From: Clostridia bacterium
GTDB lineage: Bacteria > Bacillota > Clostridia > Christensenellales > Borkfalkiaceae
Length of the DNA stretch: 64,000 nucleotides
Direction: 5' to 3'
Assembly: GCA_900771345.1 (NCBI GenBank)
Contig: CAAGNQ010000020.1
Location: forward strand, 1-64,000
The translations under genes and the position numbers were made by a program. Under the pieces are notes generated by a model. It did no database searches, was not told the origin of the DNA, and saw only the letters and a list, made by a program, of their open reading frames with translations. This document shows positions 9,578-18,499 of this stretch, piece by piece. Numbering within the stretch: the stretch's first letter is position 1; every line of letters starts with the position of its first letter.

Positions 9578-10403
9578 TCTTTTCCTTAATAAAGTCTTTG
9601 TAAGTAATATCTTTTTTTATCCCTTTTGCGCCAAGCCTCATCCACTTAAACTTGTTATATGCGCTGAGTTTTTTATCTCGACGAAGTTTATAACAAGTAT
9701 AAAAAAAGCGTAAATATCTTATAAAAAACCAATATCTATATTTGCAAAATGCACCGAGATTATAAAAATATTTCTGGTCATAACCCTCAAACCATTGTGA
9801 ACCGTTACCGTAATCTATGGTCGCAATAGTTGCAGGGTATTCATAAATTTTTAACTTATTTTTTTGAATATCTTTTTGAAATAAATTTTCTTCGCCTCCA
9901 CCCCAAGCCGTTCCTGCACCAAACTTTTCATTAAAGCGAATTCCGTGCTTATCTATGTCTTTAAGGCGAACGGTAATCATTGGCGACCCGTATCCTCTGT
10001 AACTTGGAGCAAGTCTGATTTTTCCAATTTTATAATAAGTCTTTTTTAAGTTGTTATTAATACGGTTAATATTAAAAACTATTGCAGAAGCATCAGGCAA
10101 CTCTTTATAGGCATTAAGGATAAAATCCTCATAATTATCCTCTAAAACCTCGTCGTCATCAGCAAAAAGCAAAATATCACCACGCGCATTATCGAGCGCC
10201 ATATTTCGACTTTTAGAAAGCCCACGCTCTGCTGTCGATATCATGCGCCAAAGCCCACTCTCCGTTTGTTTTTCTTGATAGGAATCCTCGTCGCATTGAT
10301 TGATAATTAAAAGGTCACCTTTAATGCCCGTATTTTCTGCAATGGAAAAATCTTTTTGGTGCATTGCTGATATTAACACTTCTAGTTTTAAATTTTCCAC
10401 CAC
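9570..10403 (-). CDS. Family 2-like glycosyltransferase
   Basis: A 277-residue GT-A protein. The start is a GTG at 10401-10403 with AAAAGGAG seven bases upstream; a second GTG follows at once. The domain starts EVLISAMHQKDFS, has a RGLSKSRNMALDNA helix and an FADDDEVL metal-binding motif near residue 96. GGGEENLFQKDIQ near 185 is a typical acceptor-side or catalytic-base region. It lies between the pyruvyl transferase and the iron-sulfur protein. Specificity unknown. Confidence 0.82.
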   Translation of the reverse strand: MVENLKLEVLISAMHQKDFSIAENTGIKGDLLIINQCDEDSYQEKQTESGLWRMISTAERGLSKSRNMALDNARGDILLFADDDEVLEDNYEDFILNAYKELPDASAIVFNINRINNNLKKTYYKIGKIRLAPSYRGYGSPMITVRLKDIDKHGIRFNEKFGAGTAWGGGEENLFQKDIQKNKLKIYEYPATIATIDYGNGSQWFEGYDQKYFYNLGAFCKYRYWFFIRYLRFFYTCYKLRRDKKLSAYNKFKWMRLGAKGIKKDITYKDFIKEKNE

Positions 10404-10421
10404 CTTTTTGCTCCTTTTATT

Positions 10422-11564
10422 TTAAACGCTTGCTATTGATTGTTGCAAAAACTGCATTGATTGCTCTTTCTTCTCTTCTAAAATATCCAAAATAACGCCA
10501 TAATCAATTTTGTTATCAAACTCTGGAATATCTTGACCTTGCTTTAAATACCTTTCATTCAAAGAAAATGCGTCCAGCACCGTTTGATGACGAGAGGACT
10601 GGTCAAATTGTTGATAGGCTCGCTCTATTGCCCAAAATTGCTTTTGATAAATAATCGAAAATAACATTCCGTGATAAGAATCGGTAATAATCTCTTCAGC
10701 CCTTTCAATATACGATAAAAACTCTCTAGGCCCACAGTCAGGATAAATAACTTTAACGCCATTTTCCTCACAATAGGATAGTTTGCTACCTAGCGCAATA
10801 ACTTCTAATCCCTTATTTAATATAAACTGGGTTATGCTTTCTTGAGTTTCTTTAGACGGTGTGTCTAGAAAATAACATAGCGCGTATTTGCCGTCTACTT
10901 GCACTTTTCCCTTTATGTTATCCCAAAATTCTTTTGAATGCAGTAGCGTAGGGTCTAAAACTACTTTTGCGTCTAAACCCGTCAGTTCCTTAATTAATCT
11001 CTGACCTTCAATCTCACGAACGGATAGACAAGGAATGCCCATTATAAATCGTTTCATTTTTCGCTTGTTGTAACTCGGAATGAAATCTCGCCCAATACTC
11101 GGTGCGTAAGCAACGCGCTTTTCTTTTGGCGCAAACCTTAAATACATTAACGGGTCGACGTACAGGGTAGTTGAACACCAAATTTGGTCGCTTCCACATA
11201 TAAATTTTGAATACTCATTTGTTTTCGCCTTTTTAACCAGTTGCCTATGCGAAAAAAAGTTTTGCGAAATTTCACTTTTAACAAACTCGTCAAAAAGCGC
11301 TATCGTTCCTTGGCTTATCTCCCTCGATTGCATATCGTTGACGTTAGTTATAGTGGACGATAGTAATTTTGGGTGCGTGATAAGTTTTAGCAAAGAAGAA
11401 ATAATTTTCATTGGACGAAAATCAAAATTTTTTGAAATGTTTCCTTGTTCCCAAACAATCTCACTCTCGTAACCCAAACTTGAAACGGCCTCGCATAATG
11501 CAAAGCATTGTAACACCGAGCCGTAATTTTTTAAGTTAGTACGATTAATAACTGCTACTTTCAT
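10422..11564 (-). CDS. Polysaccharide pyruvyl transferase family protein
   Basis: A 380-residue member of the WcaK/CsaB/EpsI family. It begins MKVAVINRTNLKNYGSVLQ, matching the family's N-Y-G-x-x-L-Q start. A KFICGSDQIWCST segment near 120 and the C-terminal ITDSYHGMLFSIIYQKQFWAI region, with its conserved S-x-H-x-x-x-F/L pattern, complete the GT-B-like fold. Such enzymes transfer pyruvate from phosphoenolpyruvate to a sugar as a ketal, giving an acidic glycan. It abuts the upstream GT4 gene and precedes a GT2 and the F420-dehydrogenase-like protein, a recurring association in this family. Confidence 0.88.
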   Translation of the reverse strand: MKVAVINRTNLKNYGSVLQCFALCEAVSSLGYESEIVWEQGNISKNFDFRPMKIISSLLKLITHPKLLSSTITNVNDMQSREISQGTIALFDEFVKSEISQNFFSHRQLVKKAKTNEYSKFICGSDQIWCSTTLYVDPLMYLRFAPKEKRVAYAPSIGRDFIPSYNKRKMKRFIMGIPCLSVREIEGQRLIKELTGLDAKVVLDPTLLHSKEFWDNIKGKVQVDGKYALCYFLDTPSKETQESITQFILNKGLEVIALGSKLSYCEENGVKVIYPDCGPREFLSYIERAEEIITDSYHGMLFSIIYQKQFWAIERAYQQFDQSSRHQTVLDAFSLNERYLKQGQDIPEFDNKIDYGVILDILEEKKEQSMQFLQQSIASV

Positions 11565-12695
11565 CTATTTTCCTAACAATTCAACCTTGTTTTTTAAGAT
11601 ATGCTCCATCAAAATCTCTTGATTAAAAGATTCTCTAATAAATGCAACGGCGTTTGATGATAGTTTATCGTTCAAATTCCTATCAAGCATTTTTTGCATT
11701 ACTCTAAAAAGACTTTGACTATCTTTAGGAGGAACAATTAAAGCCGTAACATTTTCTTTTACAATATCTATCGGACCGGGAATGTTTGATACGATTGCCG
11801 TCGTTCCCATAGCCCCTGCTTCCATTACAACGTTTCCAAAACCCTCTCTGTAACTTGGGAATAACAACACGTCTATTGCAGGATAATATTTTTCAATTTC
11901 TTCCACTGCGCCCGTATAGATAATATTATCATTTTCTAAAGATGCTTGGTATAAGCGAGAATCCAAAGTTTCTATCCCTTCTTTCAAGCCAATCATAAGT
12001 AGTTTTGCATTTTCCGTTTTTGAAAACGCCTCTAAAATCTCATTAACCCCTTTGTCCTTTGTGATTCTTCCCACGAATCCAAAAACAAACTCGTCTAACT
12101 TTATATTGTATTTATCTCTAATTTCTTTGCGATAATCTTCTCTTTTTTCTATATCGAATCGCCTTAAGTCAACTCCCCCACTACTTCCGTTCCAAATAAC
12201 TTTTGCCTTCTCTTTCGGGAAAAGTTTGTCCTCTACTGCCAAATTTAGATTAGATTGACTAACGCATTCTATATGAGTGGAGTTTTTGCAAGTATAACGC
12301 TCTAAATTGTATAATATCTTTCTTTTTAAGCCACTCTCACCCAAATATCTTAGACCCATTAAATGATAATTTCTAATTTTTATGCCTGCTTTGTTTGTAG
12401 CGAGCGAAGCGTAAAAAGCGGCGTTGGGCGTGGAATATTGCACTAAGTCAAACTTTTCTCGCTTAAAAATCCTCTTTAACTTTCTGATTGCTCGAATAGA
12501 CCCTAAAGCGCTTATCCCACGTGGCATTTGAACGGGAATGAACCGAATATTCTCGCCTAGTAGCGATTGCAATTTATCGTCAGGCGAACATATAACCGTA
12601 ACGTCAAACCCATTTTGCGCTAAATATTTTAATTGAGGAATAAAAAAAGACTTTATTGACAAGGCAAGCGTGGTTACGTAGCATATTTTTTTCAT
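11565..12695 (-). CDS. Family 4 (GT-B) glycosyltransferase
   Basis: A 376-residue GT4 protein with both halves clear. The N-terminal Rossmann strand is KKICYVTTLALSIKSFFIPQ. The C-terminal half has FVFGFVGRITKDKGVNEILEAF and SYREGFGNVVMEAGAMGTTAI, the E-x7-E donor signature. The neighbourhood (PglE-, PglC- and PglD-like genes just upstream) makes it a good candidate for the second sugar transfer onto the lipid-linked first sugar, as PglA does. Its start overlaps the acetyltransferase stop by 4 bases. Confidence 0.9.
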   Translation of the reverse strand: MKKICYVTTLALSIKSFFIPQLKYLAQNGFDVTVICSPDDKLQSLLGENIRFIPVQMPRGISALGSIRAIRKLKRIFKREKFDLVQYSTPNAAFYASLATNKAGIKIRNYHLMGLRYLGESGLKRKILYNLERYTCKNSTHIECVSQSNLNLAVEDKLFPKEKAKVIWNGSSGGVDLRRFDIEKREDYRKEIRDKYNIKLDEFVFGFVGRITKDKGVNEILEAFSKTENAKLLMIGLKEGIETLDSRLYQASLENDNIIYTGAVEEIEKYYPAIDVLLFPSYREGFGNVVMEAGAMGTTAIVSNIPGPIDIVKENVTALIVPPKDSQSLFRVMQKMLDRNLNDKLSSNAVAFIRESFNQEILMEHILKNKVELLGK

Positions 12696-13306
12696 AGTTT
12701 CCTTTTCGCAGGTATGCCAACGTAAGTTCCTGCATCAACAATATCTTTTACGAGCACTGCTCCTGCACCTATGATGCAATCTTCACAAATGGTAAGGTTA
12801 TTTTTAACTACTGCGCCAGCGCCTATAAAGGTGTTCGCCCCAATCTTAACCGTCCCTGCAACGCGACCACCTACTGCAAGATGGCAATAATCATCTATCA
12901 CGCAATCATGGTCGATGGAACTACAAGTATTAATTATAACGCCTTTGCCTATCTTCGTGCAAGGATTAACCACTGCTCCTGCCATAATAACCGTGCCTAT
13001 ATCAATCTCGACGCAGGCGCCAATAACGGCGCTAGGATGAATTAAAGTAGGAATACTTGCGCCCATATTAACTAGTCGCTCAATAATCTCACCACGCAAT
13101 TTGCAGTTTCCAATCGCCACGAAAAAATCTGCTTCTTCTATATATTTATCTATATCGTCAGTTTTTCCGATAATAGGAAGACCCATGGTTTCTTTCATAT
13201 CGCCATCGTCAAGAAATTCAATCGCTTGATATCTTCCGATTTTTTGAGCAATATCGGCAACAACTCTCCCGTGCCCTCCTGCACCGATAATTATCAATTT
13301 ATTCAC
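12692..13306 (-). CDS. Sugar N/O-acetyltransferase, PglD/NeuD family
   Basis: A 204-residue protein. Residues 1-80 form a Rossmann-like region starting KLIIIGAGGHGRVVADIA, followed by a left-handed beta-helix of hexapeptide repeats (VIGACVEIDIGTVIMAGAVV, IDHDCVIDDYCHLAVGG). The conserved His of the IDHDC segment is the usual catalytic base. PglD acetylates the C4 amine of a UDP-4-amino-sugar. The gene sits between an aminotransferase/phosphoglycosyl transferase pair and a GT4, so N-acetylation of an amino sugar is the likely role, but other acyl groups are possible. Confidence 0.9.
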   Translation of the reverse strand: MNKLIIIGAGGHGRVVADIAQKIGRYQAIEFLDDGDMKETMGLPIIGKTDDIDKYIEEADFFVAIGNCKLRGEIIERLVNMGASIPTLIHPSAVIGACVEIDIGTVIMAGAVVNPCTKIGKGVIINTCSSIDHDCVIDDYCHLAVGGRVAGTVKIGANTFIGAGAVVKNNLTICEDCIIGAGAVLVKDIVDAGTYVGIPAKRKL

Positions 13307-13310
13307 TAAA

Positions 13311-14030
13311 TTATGCCACCCCTTTAAATTCTTCCATAGTCGCAGATTCTTTTGAATTAATTCCTTCCCTTTTAAAAACTGCTAACACCGTTTGAATAAT
13401 AATTTTTATATCATTAAAAAGCGAAACTTTATTGCTATACTGCACGTCAAGTTCAAATTTCTCTTCCCAAGAAATCGCATTTCTACCGTGCACCTGGGCG
13501 TAACCGGTGAGTCCTGGTCGCACGTCATGCCTGTGGCGTTGCTCTTCGGTGTATAAAGGTAAGTATTTTACAAGTAACGGTCTTGGGCCTACAATCGACA
13601 TATTTCCAATAAAGATATTAATTAGTTCAGGCAGTTCGTCAAGCGAGGTACTTCGCAAAATCTTGCCGTACCTAGTCAAACGTTTTTCATCAGATAAAAG
13701 GTTTCCGTCTTTGTCCTTCTCACAAGTCATTGTGCGAAATTTTATCAACTTAAAAATCTTTTCTTCACCTGTATTTTTGCTAATTTTGCCAGGACGGAGT
13801 TGAATAAAAAAAGGATTGCCCTTCATTTTAATCCACCCAAGCACGGTCAAAATTAATATAATGGGCGAAAGCACTATAAGTGCTGTGCCACTTAAGAGAA
13901 TATCATAAAATCTCTTAAAAAACGGGCGATATAGAAGAGCTGATAACAATATCCATAATAATAGCGCAACAACGCAAATAATCATTATGCCCCACCATTC
14001 GCAGATTAAGTTCTCAAAAAACTCTTTCAT
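13311..14030 (-). CDS. Initiating phosphoglycosyl transferase, PglC-like bacterial sugar transferase
   Basis: A 239-residue membrane protein. It has an N-terminal transmembrane helix (about 15-33) and then the core beginning YRPFFKRFYDILLSG with the re-entrant helix. Conserved elements are RPGK near 97, KFRTM, SLDELPELINIFIGNMSIVGPRP with the catalytic Asp-Glu pair, and RPGLTGYAQVHGRN. It would transfer a sugar-1-phosphate to undecaprenyl phosphate and so start the glycan. Compared with minimal PglC it carries one extra N-terminal helix. It lies between the aminotransferase and the PglD-like gene. Confidence 0.92.
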   Translation of the reverse strand: MKEFFENLICEWWGIMIICVVALLLWILLSALLYRPFFKRFYDILLSGTALIVLSPIILILTVLGWIKMKGNPFFIQLRPGKISKNTGEEKIFKLIKFRTMTCEKDKDGNLLSDEKRLTRYGKILRSTSLDELPELINIFIGNMSIVGPRPLLVKYLPLYTEEQRHRHDVRPGLTGYAQVHGRNAISWEEKFELDVQYSNKVSLFNDIKIIIQTVLAVFKREGINSKESATMEEFKGVA

Positions 14031-14035
14031 AAATT

Positions 14036-15256
14036 TTACTCAAAACAACTTCTCACAATTGCAATAATTTTATCTTGTTCATCCGTTGTCATCTTAATAT
14101 CACTAGGCAAGCAAAGTCCTCTTTCAAAAATATCTTCGCCAACCCCCATATTTTTGCACTTTTTATTCCTACTTACGTCACCTTCCACCGTGATAAAAGA
14201 ATTCTCACTATAAAGTGGTTGCATGTGCATTGGCTTCCAAATAGGTCTGCCTTCGGTGTTATATTTAGCAAGCATTTGCAAAATTTCAGTAGGGCAACTC
14301 TTTCCTTTTTGCTTAACGAATCTAGCCTCGTTTTGGCTACGCTCCTGTTTACACATAGCCTCTTTATTTATAAGCAGACAAGAAAGCCAAAAGTTAGGCT
14401 CCATAATATTTTCAACGTAAGGATTCATAGTAACAGGTAAATCCTTAAACCCTTCTTTATATCTTAGATAAATTGCTTTCTTTCTAGCGATATGCTCTTC
14501 TAGATATGGATATTGCCCACGCACAACGCCAGCAACGACGTTACTCATACGGTAATTATAACCGACCTCGTTGTGCTGATACCAAGGCGCGTTCTCACGG
14601 CTTTGAGTAGACCATTTACGAGCCATGTTTGCAGCCTCCAAACTATCAGTTAAAAGCATTCCCCCGGAAGAGCCTGTTATTATCTTGTTTCCGTTAAAAG
14701 ATATTGCGTTAAAAGTACCGAACCTACCCGTATATTTTCCATCATACGTAGCGCCGAGCGCCTCAGCCGCATCTTCAATAATAATTGCCCCGTGCTTTTT
14801 GCAAATATCCGAAATCTCGTTCATCTTAGCCGGCGTACCGTAAAGATGAGTTACCACAACCACTTTAACGTCAGGATAAAGTTCAAACGCCTTTTCAAGC
14901 GCTTTTGGGTCCATATTCCAAGTATCGTATTCAGAGTCAATAAAAATAGGCTCTTTTCCTTCGTACCTAATGGGGTTAACACTTGCAGCAAAGGTTACGT
15001 CCGAACAAAAGACCTTATCACCCGTTTTAATGCCTGCAAGTTTAGTTGCCAAGTGAAGCGCTGCCGTACCACAAGAAAGCGCAACGGCATATTTGCACCC
15101 AATTTTCTCACACGTCAAACGTTCGGTCTCGTTAACGTTCTCGCCAACGGTTGACATCCAGTTGGTTTCATAGGCCTGCGTCACGAACTTGATTTCATCT
15201 CCGTGCATAGTTGGAGAAGAAAGCCAAACTTTTTTTTCGAAAGGTTTAACCTGCAT
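14036..15256 (-). CDS. DegT/DnrJ/EryC1-family sugar aminotransferase (PglE-like)
   Basis: A 406-residue PLP-dependent aminotransferase. CGTAALHLA near residue 62 is the phosphate-binding loop. EDAAEALGATYDGKYTGRFG carries the PLP-contacting acidic residue, and SFNGNKIITGSSGG holds the Schiff-base Lys near 188. The ATG has AAAGGA eight bases upstream, and the gene is first in the operon, downstream of a consensus promoter. PglE-type enzymes convert a UDP-4-keto-6-deoxy sugar to the 4-amino sugar. The required 4,6-dehydratase is not in this window and may be outside or elsewhere in the genome. Confidence 0.92.
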   Translation of the reverse strand: MQVKPFEKKVWLSSPTMHGDEIKFVTQAYETNWMSTVGENVNETERLTCEKIGCKYAVALSCGTAALHLATKLAGIKTGDKVFCSDVTFAASVNPIRYEGKEPIFIDSEYDTWNMDPKALEKAFELYPDVKVVVVTHLYGTPAKMNEISDICKKHGAIIIEDAAEALGATYDGKYTGRFGTFNAISFNGNKIITGSSGGMLLTDSLEAANMARKWSTQSRENAPWYQHNEVGYNYRMSNVVAGVVRGQYPYLEEHIARKKAIYLRYKEGFKDLPVTMNPYVENIMEPNFWLSCLLINKEAMCKQERSQNEARFVKQKGKSCPTEILQMLAKYNTEGRPIWKPMHMQPLYSENSFITVEGDVSRNKKCKNMGVGEDIFERGLCLPSDIKMTTDEQDKIIAIVRSCFE

Positions 15257-15311
15257 AAACTATATTCCTTTAGGAAGTTATAATATATATAAATATATAT
15301 TATACACAATC

Positions 15312-15340
15312 ATTATACACTCATATTGTAGCCTTGTCAA
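15312..15340 (-). promoter_or_regulatory. Consensus sigma-70 promoter of the polysaccharide operon
   Basis: On the minus strand TTGACA (15335-15340) and TATAAT (15312-15317) are separated by exactly 17 bases, a full consensus match. It reads into the aminotransferase gene, whose ATG is at 15256, with a leader of about 50 bases. A second TATAAT lies slightly downstream in AT-rich sequence. Confidence 0.85.
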
Positions 15341-15453
15341 TACCTACTTAAATTTTAATATAGTCAAAACCCACGTCTTTTTTGCATTTTTTGACAATTT
15401 TTTGGTTTTTTGGTTAAAATTTTATACCTTCATTGATTCTTTAACACAAAAAG

Positions 15454-15479
15454 ACGGCTGATGAAATCATCAACCGTCC
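15454..15479 (-). terminator. Rho-independent terminator after luxS
   Basis: Twelve-base arms GACGGCTGATGA and TCATCAACCGTC flank two bases. As minus-strand RNA the single mismatch becomes a G-U pair, and the stem is followed by a run of five U. It lies just after the luxS stop codon. Confidence 0.85.
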
Positions 15480-15481
15480 TT

Positions 15482-15943
15482 TTAATATTTTAGCCTACTA
15501 TTTTGTATAAGTTCATTTTTGTAATTTTTGGCGTATTCTTTAGCCTTTTGCAAGTCCTGTTCGGAGTAATTTCCACACTCTTCTGGAGTTGCGCCTGGAA
15601 TTTGCCCTGTAAACCCCTCGATAAATTCCAAACACTCTAGGAGGTAAGGTAAAAGCCTTTCGCTCGTCCATTCGCCGAATAAGAGTAGATAAAAACCTGT
15701 TCTGCACCCCATCGGACCAAAATAAACAACCCTCTCTTTTATCTCAGAGTTTCTAAAAAAGGTTGCCCCCAAATGCTCAATGGTGTGGATTGCAGGGATT
15801 TCAAGAGGAATTTCTCGATTTGGGGCAGTAAAACGCAAATCAAAGGTGGTAACCACTGCCGAATTATAGCTGTCAACACGGCTAACGTAAAGCCCTGCAA
15901 ACAAGTTTAAGTGATTAATTCTAAAACTCTCTATTCTGTCCAT
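15482..15943 (-). CDS. luxS: S-ribosylhomocysteine lyase LuxS
   Basis: A 153-residue LuxS, close to the usual length. It splits S-ribosylhomocysteine to homocysteine and the AI-2 precursor DPD, part of the cytoplasmic activated methyl cycle. The metal-site motif HTIEHLGATFFRN (two His ligands, near residues 53-57), the GPMGCRTGFYL segment with the catalytic Cys, and ECGNYSEQDL with the third ligand Cys are all present. The DegV gene ends on the base next to its ATG, so the two are co-transcribed from the promoter near 16.9 kb. No pfs/mtnN gene is adjacent. Confidence 0.96.
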   Translation of the reverse strand: MDRIESFRINHLNLFAGLYVSRVDSYNSAVVTTFDLRFTAPNREIPLEIPAIHTIEHLGATFFRNSEIKERVVYFGPMGCRTGFYLLLFGEWTSERLLPYLLECLEFIEGFTGQIPGATPEECGNYSEQDLQKAKEYAKNYKNELIQNSRLKY

Positions 15944-16819
15944 TTAGATAAAATCCCTGTAGGACTTGCCGTTTATTTTTGGAGAAACGATTAAACCTAT
16001 CGTTCCCGGGCCACAGTGTGCGCAAACGTTAACGGGCACGATGCCGTGGAATACGCTACCTTGCCCCCAAATCCCCTCGATATAATTAATAACGTACTGA
16101 ACTTTTTCTCCTTCTACACCGAAAGAAACGATAGTATAATCGTATTTATCAGGCGTAAAATTACTATTTTTAAGCATATCGACTTTTTCGATAAATGTTT
16201 TTCTAGCACGCCTCGTCATAGTCTCTTTCTGAAGTTCACCGTCTTTTAGTAGAATAACCGGCTTTATACCGATAGTATTACCTATAAGCGCAATAGCAGG
16301 CGAAATTCTTCCACCGTTTTTAAGAGCAGTGAGATTTTCCGGCACAAAGCAAATATAACCGTCAGCCTTATTTTGCTCAATCATACAAACAATTTTGTCA
16401 ATCGGTGTGCCTTTCTCTGCCTCGTCATACGCCAATAGTACTTTTGAAAGCATAATCGAGCATAACGAATAAGAGTCAATAACCGTTACTTTGCCTGCAA
16501 AATTCTGTTTAGCAACGTTATTAAACAAGTCGTTCATTGAGGATAATTTGCTAGAAATCGTGAAGTGAATTATATGGTCGTAACCCTTATCAAAAAGCCT
16601 CTCAAAATACTCAATAACCTCGCCTAAAGGAGGAGTAGAAGTTTTGATATTCTTGCCTGCACGCATAGCCTCTTCTACCTGTTCTTGACAAATGGTAACT
16701 CCGTCAAGGAATTCCTCGCCATCTATAATTATGTTTAAGGGAAAAACACTAATATCTTTCCCGTCAAACATAGACTTTTTAATCATTGCCGACGAATCGG
16801 TGGAAATTAAAATCTTCAT
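15944..16819 (-). CDS. DegV-family fatty-acid-binding protein
   Basis: This is a 291-residue DegV protein. The frame stays open to 16921 but would run through the promoter. I choose the ATG at 16817-16819, the second of two adjacent ATGs, with AAAGGAG five bases upstream. It begins MKILISTDSSAMIKK. TSTPPLGEVIEYFERL near 60 and FTISSKLSSMNDLFNNV near 85 are the ligand-binding region; a central Arg-Ile (NGGRISPAIALIGN) and a C-terminal HCGPGTIGLI follow. DegV proteins bind a fatty acid, and some hand acyl groups to the FakA kinase. No fakA is adjacent. It is co-transcribed with luxS. Confidence 0.92.
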   Translation of the reverse strand: MKILISTDSSAMIKKSMFDGKDISVFPLNIIIDGEEFLDGVTICQEQVEEAMRAGKNIKTSTPPLGEVIEYFERLFDKGYDHIIHFTISSKLSSMNDLFNNVAKQNFAGKVTVIDSYSLCSIMLSKVLLAYDEAEKGTPIDKIVCMIEQNKADGYICFVPENLTALKNGGRISPAIALIGNTIGIKPVILLKDGELQKETMTRRARKTFIEKVDMLKNSNFTPDKYDYTIVSFGVEGEKVQYVINYIEGIWGQGSVFHGIVPVNVCAHCGPGTIGLIVSPKINGKSYRDFI

Positions 16820-16892
16820 CATATCTCCTTTGTACGAGTTACGCAAAAACCTTACGCTTTTGCCCCTCGTTATAAATCTTTTTCCTACTTTT

Positions 16893-16921
16893 ATTATATC
16901 AGATGCACCGATAAAAGTCAA
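16893..16921 (-). promoter_or_regulatory. Sigma-70 promoter for DegV-luxS
   Basis: On the minus strand TTGACT (16916-16921) and TATAAT (16893-16898) are 17 bases apart. The predicted leader is about 67 bases to the DegV ATG at 16819, which also argues against the longer open frame being translated. Confidence 0.78.
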
Positions 16922-16967
16922 TAAACAAGAAAATATTATAGAGAATCAGGTTGTTAAAGCTATAACT

Positions 16968-18245
16968 TTAATTAGCCTTAACGCCCTCACGCGCACTAAT
17001 CTTGCCTTCAGGATTAATTTCCCCTGCTTTTGTGAGCGCAACCTTTGTCAAGAAAGGACCTATAAGTTCGTAAACGAGCACGGAGAACAAAATTACGTTG
17101 GCAACAGTCGTTCCCATATCGCCAAAAAATAAGCGCGCCTCCATAGCCATTCCAAGCGCAACACCGGCTTGTGGCAAGAGGGTAATTCCCAAGTATTTTC
17201 TAACCGTAGGCTCTGCCTTTGCCAATTTTGAACTTAGCCCTGCCCCATAATACTTTCCAAGCGAACGGAATAAGATATAAACAATTCCAATTACGACGAT
17301 AAATCCGTCGTTAAATACTGATAGTTCAAGTTCTGCGCCACTGAACACGAAGAAGAGGATAAATATAGGCGCTGTCCAACGGTCAAGCCTATCCATAAGC
17401 TCTTCAGAGAAATCACAGCAGTTGCAGAAAACCGTTCCAAGCATCATGCAAGTTAAAAGTGAGGAAAATTTAATCTTAACTTCGCCAATTTCAATGGGTT
17501 CAAGCATAGTTATGCCAACGGTCAATAAAACAAAGGCTACCGACATTGAAAGCCTTTTTGAACGCGAATGGAAAAATCTTTCAAAATAAGTGATAAGTAG
17601 CCCCATTATAGAGCCAAGCCCAAGCGATAAAACAACCTCTAAAATAGGGTTTACCAAAACGGTTATAATGCTCATCTGCCCAAAAGATAAGGCCTGCGCA
17701 ATACCGAAAGAAACGGCAAAAAGTATTAAGCCTACGGCGTCATCAAGTGCAACGACAGGTAAAAGGGTATCGGTAACAGGGCCTTTCGCCTTATATTGAC
17801 GAACGACCATAAGGGTTGCTGCCGGTGCCGTTGCTGATGCAACTGCGCCTAAAAGTATTGCAACCTCAAGAGGGAATTTTTCTCCAACAATTAGATGAAG
17901 AACAATTAACGCAATATCAACAACGATAGTCGTTATAACTGCCTGGAAAATACCGATAACGGTTGCTTGCCTTCCTATTTTTTTAAGTTGGGAAAGACGA
18001 AATTCGTTTCCGATAGCAAATGCAATAAATCCTAGCGCAACTTTAGAAATTATATTAAACGACTCTATTTGTTCCATAGAAGTAAAGCCGATCCCATTAA
18101 TTCTAAGTCTTCCTAAAAAATAAGGGCCTATTAATATTCCTGCAACAAGGTATGCCGTTACGGCTGGAAGATTAACTTTTTTAGCAACTCTTGATAACAT
18201 TAGCCCTGCGAAAAGCGCTACGGCAAGGCACAACAAAATCTCCAT
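16968..18245 (-). CDS. CPA2-family cation:proton antiporter (Kef/NapA/GerN type)
   Basis: A 425-residue membrane protein with about twelve to thirteen helices and no C-terminal RCK/TrkA domain. The N-terminus reads LLCLAVALFAGLMLSRVAKKVNLP, and LVAGILIGPYFLG is the typical first helix pair. An ASATAPAATLMVVRQY segment and LDDAVGLILFAVSFG carry the conserved Asp of the ion-binding site. The ATG at 18245 has AGGAG seven bases upstream and its own promoter. It likely exchanges Na+ or K+ for protons. Lack of a nucleotide-binding regulatory domain suggests simple antiport rather than ligand-gated KefC function. Confidence 0.88.
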   Translation of the reverse strand: MEILLCLAVALFAGLMLSRVAKKVNLPAVTAYLVAGILIGPYFLGRLRINGIGFTSMEQIESFNIISKVALGFIAFAIGNEFRLSQLKKIGRQATVIGIFQAVITTIVVDIALIVLHLIVGEKFPLEVAILLGAVASATAPAATLMVVRQYKAKGPVTDTLLPVVALDDAVGLILFAVSFGIAQALSFGQMSIITVLVNPILEVVLSLGLGSIMGLLITYFERFFHSRSKRLSMSVAFVLLTVGITMLEPIEIGEVKIKFSSLLTCMMLGTVFCNCCDFSEELMDRLDRWTAPIFILFFVFSGAELELSVFNDGFIVVIGIVYILFRSLGKYYGAGLSSKLAKAEPTVRKYLGITLLPQAGVALGMAMEARLFFGDMGTTVANVILFSVLVYELIGPFLTKVALTKAGEINPEGKISAREGVKAN

Positions 18246-18280
18246 ATCTAACTCCTATAGTGTTTTTTACAATCTTAAAA

Positions 18281-18309
18281 ATTGTAATACTTTAAAATAT
18301 ATTTGTCAA
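18281..18309 (-). promoter_or_regulatory. Sigma-70 promoter of the antiporter gene
   Basis: On the minus strand TTGACA (18304-18309) and TACAAT (18281-18286) are 17 bases apart. The transcript would start near 18274 and run a short leader to the ATG at 18245. Confidence 0.8.
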
Positions 18310-18499
18310 GATTATATATGCCAAAAATGATATAATAATTAAATTATTTTTATATTTTCCCTAACTAATTTTCTTGTTAACATAAAGATTAGCGCAATGA
18401 TAGTTATCTTATGAATTAGTATGTATTAATATATGATTATACGTAACCTATGAACGTATATTATACTTATTTTCAATTACTTTATCTAGTATAAATAAA

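Noticed and set aside
15270..15320. AT repeat tract as CRISPR or other repeat array
   Set aside because: It is simple TA-rich sequence around the -10 region with no regular repeat-spacer structure.
16820..16921. Longer N-terminus for the DegV protein
   Set aside because: It would be translated across the promoter TTGACT-N17-TATAAT, and the ATG at 16819 has an ideal AAAGGAG site and the family N-terminus.
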